Positions 37,846 to 44,881 of a stretch of 64,000 nt of DNA are shown one piece after another. The translations under genes were made by a program, and so were the position numbers. The notes below the pieces were generated by a model. The model was not told the DNA's origin and ran no database searches. It saw only the letters and a program-made list of their open reading frames with translations. Position 1 is the first letter of the stretch. Each line of letters begins with the position of its first letter. Origin of the DNA: CAUTUX01 sp963542015 (GTDB lineage: Bacteria > Bacillota > Clostridia > Christensenellales > CAG-917); assembly GCA_963542015.1 (NCBI GenBank), contig CAUTUX010000006.1, forward strand, positions 1 to 64,000. The letters run 5' to 3'.

Positions 37846-38027
37846 AGTACTGAAACTTTACAGGGTTTTAAGACATATTGCAATTTATATATTGAGAATA
37901 TATTTTAAACACAAGAAGTAGTATATGGGTAACTTGTTAGACACAATATATTGATGGAGTAAAAAGAAAGAGGGAATTAACTCGAATGGAGATGCAACTT
38001 AAACTGGTTAGAGTAACAGCTATTTTT

Positions 38028-38056
38028 TTGTTACGATACAGCGATTGTGCTAGAAT
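38028..38056 (+). promoter_or_regulatory. Promoter of the ProB-like kinase gene, predicted leaderless
   Basis: TTGTTA (38028-38033), a 17-base spacer ending in TGC, TAGAAT (38051-38056), then 7 bases and the ATG at 38064. This is the most complete -35/-10 pair of the leaderless group. Confidence 0.7.
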
Positions 38057-38063
38057 TGTAGGC

Positions 38064-38897
38064 ATGAAAGAAAAAAGCATCCAATTAGTTTGTAAAATAG
38101 GTTCAATGGCTCTTATAAACAAAGAATACAACGATATCGACTACAACATCATATCGAGGTTGTCTCGTGAATTAAAACCAGGATATATATTGGTTACCTC
38201 TGGTGCTGTTGAAACTGGCAAACTTGATTATATAAAACGAAATGGAACAACGCTTAATGGAACTGACGAAGAGAATAAAACAGATTATGCGGCACAGGGT
38301 CAGTCAATATTAATGCAAACGTATAGACAGTATATAGATAGCAGATATAGCGTACGACAACTTCTCATTGAACATTCAAACTTTAATGATGATATAAAAA
38401 GAAAGCACTTAAAAGAATTTTTAACGAGAGCCCCAAAGCAAAATGCCATACCTATAGTTAACTATAATGATGCTGTAAGTTATGAAGAAAACAGAAGGCA
38501 CGAGCTGATTGATTACAAGAAAAAAAATGACGGTAGAGCAATTGAATGTATAGATAATGACGAAACAGCAGCCCAAATTGCTTGTCTTGTTGAATGTGAG
38601 ACATTGGTAATACTTTCAACGACTGATGGCATTTACAAGGATCATTTAAATGCAGATACATTAATTGAGGAAGTTTCGGATACAAATATTGATAGACTTT
38701 TGGCAAAAATAGAAGAAATGAGAAAGGGATGTAGCGGTTCATCAAGAGAAGGGGCAAACGGTGCAGGAGCAAAGCTTGAATATATAAAAGATGCAGTTAA
38801 ACAGGGTATAAAGGTAATAATTGCATCAAGTAAATACTCACTCAATGACATTATAGATGGCACAGTAAAATCAACTAAAATATTTCTAAAGAAATAA
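38064..38897 (+). CDS. Amino acid kinase family protein, glutamate 5-kinase-like
   Basis: 277 residues with the amino acid kinase fold: LVCKIGSMALI at the N-terminus, VTSGAVETGKLDY for the first phosphate loop, IDNDETAAQIACLVECETLVILSTTDGIY for the nucleotide region, and GAGAKLEYIKDAVKQGI near the end. The layout is that of ProB without the PUA domain, but the sequence is divergent and proA is not adjacent. Substrate undetermined. The frame is open from 37986; the promoter ends inside that extension, so the ATG at 38064 is preferred. Confidence 0.68.
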   Translation: MKEKSIQLVCKIGSMALINKEYNDIDYNIISRLSRELKPGYILVTSGAVETGKLDYIKRNGTTLNGTDEENKTDYAAQGQSILMQTYRQYIDSRYSVRQLLIEHSNFNDDIKRKHLKEFLTRAPKQNAIPIVNYNDAVSYEENRRHELIDYKKKNDGRAIECIDNDETAAQIACLVECETLVILSTTDGIYKDHLNADTLIEEVSDTNIDRLLAKIEEMRKGCSGSSREGANGAGAKLEYIKDAVKQGIKVIIASSKYSLNDIIDGTVKSTKIFLKK

Positions 38898-38919
38898 TCA
38901 GATAACAGTATTAAATACA

Positions 38920-38949
38920 AGATGTGATTCTTATTTAAGAACCACATCT
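38920..38949. terminator. Hairpin terminator between convergent genes
   Basis: Stem AGATGTG-a-TTCTT / AAGAA-c-CACATCT with one mismatch and a 4-base loop, lying between the ProB-like gene and the end of nifJ. AT-rich flanks on both sides suggest it can serve both, although the T-runs are imperfect. Confidence 0.65.
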
Positions 38950-38959
38950 AAATTATTTG

Positions 38960-41900
38960 TTATTCTACTTTTGGAGCACCTTTTAACATTTCAGCTTTTT
39001 TCTTGTAAAACTCTCTCTTTTGAGCAGCCTCAGCTTCATTTTCAGCAAATAAGACTTTTGCTGTTTCTGGGTTCTGCTTTGCGAGTGATGCATATCTATT
39101 TTCACCCATCAAGAATTCTGAATAGTCGGCACTTGGGTCTTTACTATCAATTGTTAGTGGTGACTTTTCGGTTCCTAACAAATCAGGATTGTACCTAAAT
39201 AATTGCCAGTATCCGCTGTCTACAGCTTTCTTCATTTCAAGTTGAGATTTTGACATATTAATACCATGACTGATACAAGGAGCATATGCGATTATGATGG
39301 ATGTTCCTTTATATGCTTCAGCTTCTGCAAAAGCCTTAACAACTTGATTCATATCAGCACCCATTGAGACTTGAGCAACATATACATTGCCGTAGTCCAT
39401 AGCTAGGGAAGCTAAATCTTTCTTTTTTGTTCTTTTTCCAGTAGCAGCGAATTTAGCTGTAGCACCTGTTGGGGTTGATTTTGAAGCCTGGCCACCAGTA
39501 TTTGAATAAACTTCTGTATCAAGAACAAGAATGTTTACATCATCTCCGCTAGCCAGCACATGGTCAACACCGTTATAGCCAATATCATAAGCCCATCCAT
39601 CACCACCAATGATCCAAACTGATTTTTTAACGAACAAATCTGAAGCTTTTTCAACAGTTCCTAATAAAGTTTTCAAGGAACCTTTGGCAACTTTCTTTTC
39701 TGCTTTAACGGCAGATTCAAGCGTCTTAGAAGCATTCTTTGATAAATTGCCATCATTTTTAACTTCAAGCCATCCGTTAATTGCATCTTTTAGTTCTTGC
39801 GAGATAGCCTCATTAGTAAGCTCTTTAAGAATGTCAGCAAGTACATTTCTTCTTTGTTCAAAAGCAATACTCATTCCGTATCCGAATTCAGCATTGTCTT
39901 CAAATAATGAGTTTGCCCACGCTGGACCATTTCCTTCATCATTTGTTGTATATGGACATGTAGGAGCAGATCCGCCATAGATAGACGAACAACCAGTTGC
40001 GTTAGCGATTACCATTCTATCTCCAAACAGTTGGGTAATTAATTTAACATATGGAGTCTCACCGCAGCCTGCACATGCTCCAGAAAATTCAAATAGAGGT
40101 TTTTTAAACTGACTGTTTTTAACATTGTTTGCATTAAAATCAGCAGTGGTTTCTTTTAGAGATTGAGAATATTCCCAATTTTTTGCTTCTTGTTTTATTA
40201 CTTTCTCTGTAGGCTCAAGAGTCAATGCTTTCTCTTTTGCAGGGCAAACAAATACACAGTTGCCACAACCAGTACAGTCAAAAGGACTTACTTGAATTCT
40301 ATATTCATATTCTTTAAAACCTGCAGCTGGTTTAGTTGTGAAACTTGCTGGTTTCTTTTTCATTTCATCGGCTTTTGCAAGAACAGGACGAATTGCAGCA
40401 TGAGGACATACAAGAGAACAGCGGTTACACTGAATACATTTTGAAATATCCCAGGTTGGAACGCTCACAGCAATTCCACGTTTTTCAAACTTTGTTGTTC
40501 CTGTAGGTACAACGCCAGCAGGATCAAAAGCAGATACTGGTAATTTGTCTCCTTCTTGACTTGTTATAGGAGATATGAATGTTTTGAAGTATTTGTCATT
40601 TGGAACAGGGAGCGGAGCAGCACCTTCTGTTGTAGTTTCCCAAGATTGTGGATAATCAATCTTTTGTAAATTTTTAATTGCATTATCAACGCAAGCAATA
40701 TTCATTGCAACAACAGCATCACCTTTCTTGCCATATGTTTTTTTAATTGCTGCCTTCATAAATTCTTCAGCTGTCTCATATGGGATTACTTTCGATAGGA
40801 AGAAGAACGCAGCTTGCATTACAGTATTAACGCCTTTCTTAGCCCCAATTTCATCTATAACCTTTTGTCCATCAAGGTTGTAGAAATTTATTTTCTTTGT
40901 GGCGATTTGTCTTTTAACAGCAGCAGGGAGCTTGCTTTCCATTTCTTCAACAGACCATTGAGAGTTGAGAAGGAAAGTGCCATTTTCTTTAAGGTCGCTC
41001 AACATATCATATCTCAGTACATATGATTCGTTATGACATGCTACGAAGTCAGCTTGGTCAATTAAATAGGTACTCCTTATAAGCTTATCTGAAAAACGAA
41101 GGTGAGATATTGTTATACCACCAGATTTCTTTGAATCATAGGCAAAATATCCTTGAACATATTTATTGGTATTATCACCAATGATTTTGATTGAGTTCTT
41201 GTTCGCACCGACGGTACCGTCTGAACCAAGACCATAAAATTTACATGAAATCGTTGATGCATCGGATGCGTCAATCTTTTCTTTAACTTCAAGAGATTTG
41301 AAAGTTACATCATCGTTGATACCAACCGTGAAGTGGTCAATCTTATCTTTAAGCATATTTTCGTAAATTACATTGACCATAGAAGGGTTGAATTCTTTAC
41401 TTCCCAATCCATATCTACCAGCAAGAACATCTATGTTTTTATTCTTTGCCTTAAGTGCAGCAACAACATCAAGATATAAAGGGTCGCCAAGAGCACCTGG
41501 TTCTTTTGTTCTGTCAAGAACAGTGATGCATTTTACAGTTTCTGGTATAGCATTAATAAACGCATCAACTGGGAATGGACGATATAATCTAATTTTAATA
41601 AGACCTACATTTTCACCCTTATTTTTATAGTAGTCTACAGTTTCTTCAACGGCTTCAGCACCGCTGCCCATTAGTACGATAACTCTGTCTGCATTTTGTG
41701 CTCCGTAATAGTCAACGAGATTATATTTCCTACCTGTTAGGTCTCCAACTTTATTCATCATTTCTTGAACGATAGCCGGCACAGCATCATAATATTTATT
41801 TGAAGCCTCTCTGTTCTGGAAGAATATGTCTGGGTTCTGGGCAGTACCAGTTTGATGAGGATGTGAAGGATTTAATGCCTTCTTTCTAAATTCCATTACC

Positions 41901-42493
41901 GCATTCATGTCAATAAGTTTTTTCATTTCATCGTAACCGATAACATCAATTTTGCTTATTTCATGAGAGGTCCTAAATCCATCAAAGAAGTGAATAAATG
42001 GAATTGAAGATTTTAATGTTGCTAAATGAGAAACAAGAGCTAAATCCATAGCTTCCTGTACACAGTTAGATGCAAGCATTGCAAATCCTGTTTGTCGACA
42101 TGCCATTACATCTGAATGGTCTCCAAAGATACTTAATGCATGACTTGCTACAGCTCTTGCTGATACATGGAAAACAGATGGCAACAGTTCTCCAGCAATT
42201 TTATACATGTTTGGGATCATTAAGAGGAGTCCCTGGCTTGCTGTAAATGTTGAAGTTAAGGCACCAGCTGCAAGAGAACCATGCACAGCACCAGCAGCAC
42301 CAGCTTCTGACTGCATTTCAACAACTTTTACAATATTGCCAAAAATGTTTTTTCTTTGACCACCAGCCCATTCATCACAGCTTTCAGCCATAGGAGAAGA
42401 AGGTGTGATAGGGTATATTGCTGCGACATCCGAAAAAGCATAAGCAACATGTGCCGCTGCGGTATTTCCATCCATTGATAATTTATAACTCAT
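38960..42493 (-). CDS. nifJ: Pyruvate:ferredoxin (flavodoxin) oxidoreductase, single-chain
   Basis: 1177 residues, standard for the homodimeric enzyme. Domains in order: the N-terminal pyrimidine-binding domain with DGNTAAAHVAYAFSDVAAIYPITPSSPMAE, a transketolase-like domain, a gamma domain, a 2[4Fe-4S] domain with CIQCNRCSLVCPH and CTGCGNCVFVCPA, and the TPP domain (CAGCGETPYVKL, IGGDGWAYDIGY, NTGGQASKSTPTG). It oxidises pyruvate to acetyl-CoA and reduces ferredoxin or flavodoxin, both encoded in this window. GGAGGT precedes the ATG. The leader holds AGTTAA half-sites, and the DtxR-type regulator gene lies directly upstream. Confidence 0.98.
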   Translation of the reverse strand: MSYKLSMDGNTAAAHVAYAFSDVAAIYPITPSSPMAESCDEWAGGQRKNIFGNIVKVVEMQSEAGAAGAVHGSLAAGALTSTFTASQGLLLMIPNMYKIAGELLPSVFHVSARAVASHALSIFGDHSDVMACRQTGFAMLASNCVQEAMDLALVSHLATLKSSIPFIHFFDGFRTSHEISKIDVIGYDEMKKLIDMNAVMEFRKKALNPSHPHQTGTAQNPDIFFQNREASNKYYDAVPAIVQEMMNKVGDLTGRKYNLVDYYGAQNADRVIVLMGSGAEAVEETVDYYKNKGENVGLIKIRLYRPFPVDAFINAIPETVKCITVLDRTKEPGALGDPLYLDVVAALKAKNKNIDVLAGRYGLGSKEFNPSMVNVIYENMLKDKIDHFTVGINDDVTFKSLEVKEKIDASDASTISCKFYGLGSDGTVGANKNSIKIIGDNTNKYVQGYFAYDSKKSGGITISHLRFSDKLIRSTYLIDQADFVACHNESYVLRYDMLSDLKENGTFLLNSQWSVEEMESKLPAAVKRQIATKKINFYNLDGQKVIDEIGAKKGVNTVMQAAFFFLSKVIPYETAEEFMKAAIKKTYGKKGDAVVAMNIACVDNAIKNLQKIDYPQSWETTTEGAAPLPVPNDKYFKTFISPITSQEGDKLPVSAFDPAGVVPTGTTKFEKRGIAVSVPTWDISKCIQCNRCSLVCPHAAIRPVLAKADEMKKKPASFTTKPAAGFKEYEYRIQVSPFDCTGCGNCVFVCPAKEKALTLEPTEKVIKQEAKNWEYSQSLKETTADFNANNVKNSQFKKPLFEFSGACAGCGETPYVKLITQLFGDRMVIANATGCSSIYGGSAPTCPYTTNDEGNGPAWANSLFEDNAEFGYGMSIAFEQRRNVLADILKELTNEAISQELKDAINGWLEVKNDGNLSKNASKTLESAVKAEKKVAKGSLKTLLGTVEKASDLFVKKSVWIIGGDGWAYDIGYNGVDHVLASGDDVNILVLDTEVYSNTGGQASKSTPTGATAKFAATGKRTKKKDLASLAMDYGNVYVAQVSMGADMNQVVKAFAEAEAYKGTSIIIAYAPCISHGINMSKSQLEMKKAVDSGYWQLFRYNPDLLGTEKSPLTIDSKDPSADYSEFLMGENRYASLAKQNPETAKVLFAENEAEAAQKREFYKKKAEMLKGAPKVE

Positions 42494-42575
42494 ATATGTT
42501 GACCTCCAATGTCATTTATAAAGTCTTAAAAATGTAAAAATACACAAAATCATCAAAAAAATTGCACAAAATAAA

Positions 42576-42607
42576 AGTTAAGCAAAAAGTTAAACAAATT
42601 TTGTTAA
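42576..42607. promoter_or_regulatory. AGTTAA half-sites upstream of nifJ
   Basis: AGTTAA at 42576-42581 and 42588-42593 (12-bp period), followed by the partial palindrome TTAAACAAATTTTGTTAA ending at 42607. They lie 83 or more bases before the nifJ start and run into the stop codon of the upstream regulator gene. Confidence 0.45.
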
Positions 42608-42981
42608 AACTCTGATTGAGACAATTTTTCAGACAATGATTTAATGCATTTTATAGTATTTGCCGAGAGAATATGTTCAATCTTGCAACATTCTTCCTCT
42701 GCGGTATCTGCATCTACACCAATCTGCATTAAGAACTTTCTCAGCAGATTATGCTTTGTTAGTGTTTCCGTTGCAATTTGCCTTCCTTTTGCTGTTAGGA
42801 AAATATCACCATAAGGAGCTTTTTCAACCAATTCTTTGTCCATAAGATCCTTCATGGCAATGCTCACAGCCGCCTTTGAAACCTTCAATAAATTTGCAAC
42901 ATCAATCGAGCGGGTGGAACCATTGTTTTCAAGCAGCAAAATCGCTTCTAAATAATCTTCATTTGACTGTGTTATTTTCAC
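42604..42981 (-). CDS. DtxR/MntR-family metal-dependent transcriptional repressor
   Basis: 125 residues: a winged helix (about 1-65; SIDVANLLKVSKAAVSIAMKDLMDKELV) and a dimerisation helix pair. The metal positions line up with Bacillus MntR: Asp9, Glu12, His77, Glu102 and His103. Position 99, glutamate in MntR, is cysteine (EECCKIEH), as in DtxR and IdeR, so the site is a hybrid that hints at iron. The frame is open to 43014, but AGAGGTG lies just before the GTG at 42981, which is the likely start. No SH3-like third domain. It sits between nifJ and the DUF3793-flavodoxin genes. Confidence 0.82.
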   Translation of the reverse strand: MKITQSNEDYLEAILLLENNGSTRSIDVANLLKVSKAAVSIAMKDLMDKELVEKAPYGDIFLTAKGRQIATETLTKHNLLRKFLMQIGVDADTAEEECCKIEHILSANTIKCIKSLSEKLSQSEF

Positions 42982-43032
42982 TGTTTCACCTCTTTTTAAT
43001 GATAACAAAGTCAAGTACTGTAAACAAATAAA

Positions 43033-43060
43033 AGTTAAATAAAGACATCAAAAAAGTTAA
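43033..43060. promoter_or_regulatory. Direct repeat of AGTTAA at 22-bp spacing in the regulator-flavodoxin intergenic region
   Basis: AGTTAA at 43033-43038 and 43055-43060 separated by exactly 16 bases, the same spacing as the inverted pairs upstream of the ferredoxin gene. It lies just upstream of the regulator's own start region. Confidence 0.45.
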
Positions 43061-43100
43061 GATAATGCAAAAAAGTGGCAGATAATGGAAAAATCGTTTG

Positions 43101-43151
43101 TTGACGGCAAATGTTAAATGTGCTTTACTGTATTTGTTAATGAAGATTAAC
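43101..43151 (+). promoter_or_regulatory. Promoter and inverted-repeat operator of the DUF3793-flavodoxin genes
   Basis: TTGACG (43101-43106), a 17-base spacer and TTTACT (43124-43129). A 6-bp inverted repeat GTTAAT-GAAG-ATTAAC (43136-43151) lies where transcription should begin. The position is that of a repressor site. It resembles a Rex site but has the wrong internal spacing. Confidence 0.55.
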
Positions 43152-43165
43152 ATTAGTAAAGACAA

Positions 43166-43723
43166 ATGAGCGAATTAGAAAAGAGAGTTTGTAAAGGGTG
43201 TTGCCTAGGGTTATCAGGATTAAAAGCTGCATCGCTTTATTCTCTTAAAGCAGAAATTGGGAATGTGGAGAATACAATAACCGAGCTAAATTCTAAGCTT
43301 GCGAAAACAGGGTCTAAAGTAAAAATACTGCATAAAAACAGTAAAAGAACATTGATATTTGCATACAATAGTGAAAGGCTAGAAGAACATCTAAAAGATG
43401 AGAAAAATAGAGAATTTCTTGAGAGATATGGGTATGGTCACAACGACAATGCTGATAGTTGTCTCTCTACATTATCTTTTAAAATGGAATCTGGCATTCA
43501 AGAATTTCCACACGAAATTGGCGTTTTTTTAGGATATCCAATTGAAGATGTAGAGGGATTTATAAACAACAGAGATAACTGCATGGCAGTGGGATTGTGG
43601 AAAGTATATAAAGATGTAGATAAAAAAAAGGAAATGTTTGAAAAATTTGATGAATACACAAAAGATTTTTCAAAGAAAATAGAAGAAACTGATAGAATAG
43701 AAGAGTTATTTAAGGAGAATTAA
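43166..43723 (+). CDS. DUF3793 family protein
   Basis: 185 residues with the DUF3793 pattern: an N-terminal cysteine motif CKGCCLGLSGLKAASLYSL, a central NSKRTLIFAYN and the conserved HEIGVFLGYPIEDVEGFINN plus GLWKVYKD. Family members are regularly encoded next to flavodoxin and iron-transport genes in Clostridia; the biochemical role is unknown. Here a flavodoxin gene follows after 2 bases. Its promoter carries a possible repressor site opposite the DtxR-type gene. Confidence 0.8.
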   Translation: MSELEKRVCKGCCLGLSGLKAASLYSLKAEIGNVENTITELNSKLAKTGSKVKILHKNSKRTLIFAYNSERLEEHLKDEKNREFLERYGYGHNDNADSCLSTLSFKMESGIQEFPHEIGVFLGYPIEDVEGFINNRDNCMAVGLWKVYKDVDKKKEMFEKFDEYTKDFSKKIEETDRIEELFKEN

Positions 43724-43725
43724 AT

Positions 43726-44139
43726 ATGAAAGCTTTGGTAGCATTTTGGTCACAAACAGGAAATACAGAGGCAATGGCAAATGCAATTGCTGAAGGGTTA
43801 AAGGATAGATACAGTGTTGATGTCGTAAATGTAAATGATGAATTGCCTGAGGTGTCAGACTATGATTTAGTTGCACTAGGATGTCCTGCAATGGGTTCTG
43901 AGGTGCTTGAAGAAGATGTCTTCGAACCTTTTTATCAATCCATACGAAATGAATTATTTGGAACAAAAGTAATATTGTTTGGTTCATATGGCTGGGGTGA
44001 CGGAGAATGGATGAGAAATTGGGTAGAAGATGCCAAAGAAGCTGGAGCGATATTATATAAAAACGAAGGTTTTGCCATTCAAGAAGACGAAGACGATATA
44101 GTGAATCGTTGTATTGAATATGCAAAGGGAGTTCAATAG
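43726..44139 (+). CDS. Flavodoxin
   Basis: 137 residues. The FMN phosphate loop is WSQTGNTEAMA (about 8-18), and the isoalloxazine loops are LGCPAMGSEVLEE and FGSYGWGDGEW. It carries single electrons and can replace ferredoxin as the partner of PFOR when iron is short. GGAG precedes the ATG, 2 bases after the DUF3793 gene. A strong terminator follows. A paralogue with a different phosphate loop is encoded next. Confidence 0.93.
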   Translation: MKALVAFWSQTGNTEAMANAIAEGLKDRYSVDVVNVNDELPEVSDYDLVALGCPAMGSEVLEEDVFEPFYQSIRNELFGTKVILFGSYGWGDGEWMRNWVEDAKEAGAILYKNEGFAIQEDEDDIVNRCIEYAKGVQ

Positions 44140-44190
44140 AAATATACAAATTAGTCCTCATATATGTTTAGTGATTATTTTAATCACAAT

Positions 44191-44225
44191 AATAAGAGAT
44201 CAGCCACGGTCTCTTATTATTTTAT
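44191..44225. terminator. Rho-independent terminator between the two flavodoxin genes
   Basis: A perfect 9-bp stem AATAAGAGA / TCTCTTATT with a 10-base loop, then ATTTTAT. Confidence 0.75.
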
Positions 44226-44272
44226 ATGGAAAAAAATTATCAATATACAAAAAAAATGATACCTATAAAATT

Positions 44273-44301
44273 TTGTAAAAATCTATAAAACATGATAAGA
44301 T
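44273..44301 (+). promoter_or_regulatory. Promoter of the second flavodoxin gene
   Basis: TTGTAA (44273-44278), a 17-base spacer ending in TGA, and TAAGAT (44296-44301), 26 bases before the start codon. No AGTTAA element is present here, so the two flavodoxins may be regulated differently. Confidence 0.55.
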
Positions 44302-44327
44302 TGTTGAAGAAAAAGGAGTAATTAAAC

Positions 44328-44735
44328 ATGAAAGCATTAGTAGTATATTGGTCAGAAAATGGACATACAAAAGCCATGGCGGAGATAATTTCAAATGTAT
44401 TAAAAAAGAAGTACGAGGTTACGATTGCTGATGTAACAGAAGAGGCTCCGACTGTGGAAGATTATGATGTTATTGCACTTGGCTGTCCGGCACAAGGTGC
44501 GGAAAATATAGATCCTTTAGTTTTTGAACCATATTATGAAAGTATTAAAAACTCATTGAAGGGTAAAAAGGTTCTTTTATTTGGTTCATATGGCTGGGGA
44601 GGTGGCGAATATATGCAAACATGGCTTGAAGATATTCGCAACACTGGAGCAAAAGTAATAGGTGATGGTTTAGCTGTAGATGAAACTGATGAAAATGTGG
44701 AATCACTATGTGCAGCTTATGCATCTGAAGCGTAA
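44328..44735 (+). CDS. Flavodoxin (second paralogue)
   Basis: 135 residues, clearly paralogous to the gene just upstream. The phosphate loop reads WSENGHTKAMA, with histidine in the usual N-T position of T/S-x-T-G-N-T; the flavin loops are LGCPAQGAENIDP and FGSYGWGGGEY. AAAGGAG precedes the ATG. It has its own promoter after the terminator of the first copy, so it is an independently expressed electron carrier. Confidence 0.92.
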   Translation: MKALVVYWSENGHTKAMAEIISNVLKKKYEVTIADVTEEAPTVEDYDVIALGCPAQGAENIDPLVFEPYYESIKNSLKGKKVLLFGSYGWGGGEYMQTWLEDIRNTGAKVIGDGLAVDETDENVESLCAAYASEA

Positions 44736-44820
44736 TATAAATAACGGTATATCTAATCCGATAAAATCAAAATACTAAATAAATGACTTCACAACAGAAA
44801 AAGTTTTGGATGCTTTTTTG

Positions 44821-44849
44821 TTGCAAGCTAATACACATTTATATATTAT
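44821..44849 (+). promoter_or_regulatory. Promoter of the lipoprotein-tilS operon
   Basis: TTGCAA (44821-44826), a 17-base spacer, and TATTAT (44844-44849), 32 bases before the lipoprotein start. Confidence 0.5.
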
Positions 44850-44881
44850 TTTAATATTATAAATATCTATTGGAGAAACTT

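Noticed and set aside
43134..43153. Rex operator upstream of the DUF3793 gene
   Set aside because: Half-sites TTGTTAA and TTAACAT are present but the spacer is 6 bases, not the 4 of Rex sites.
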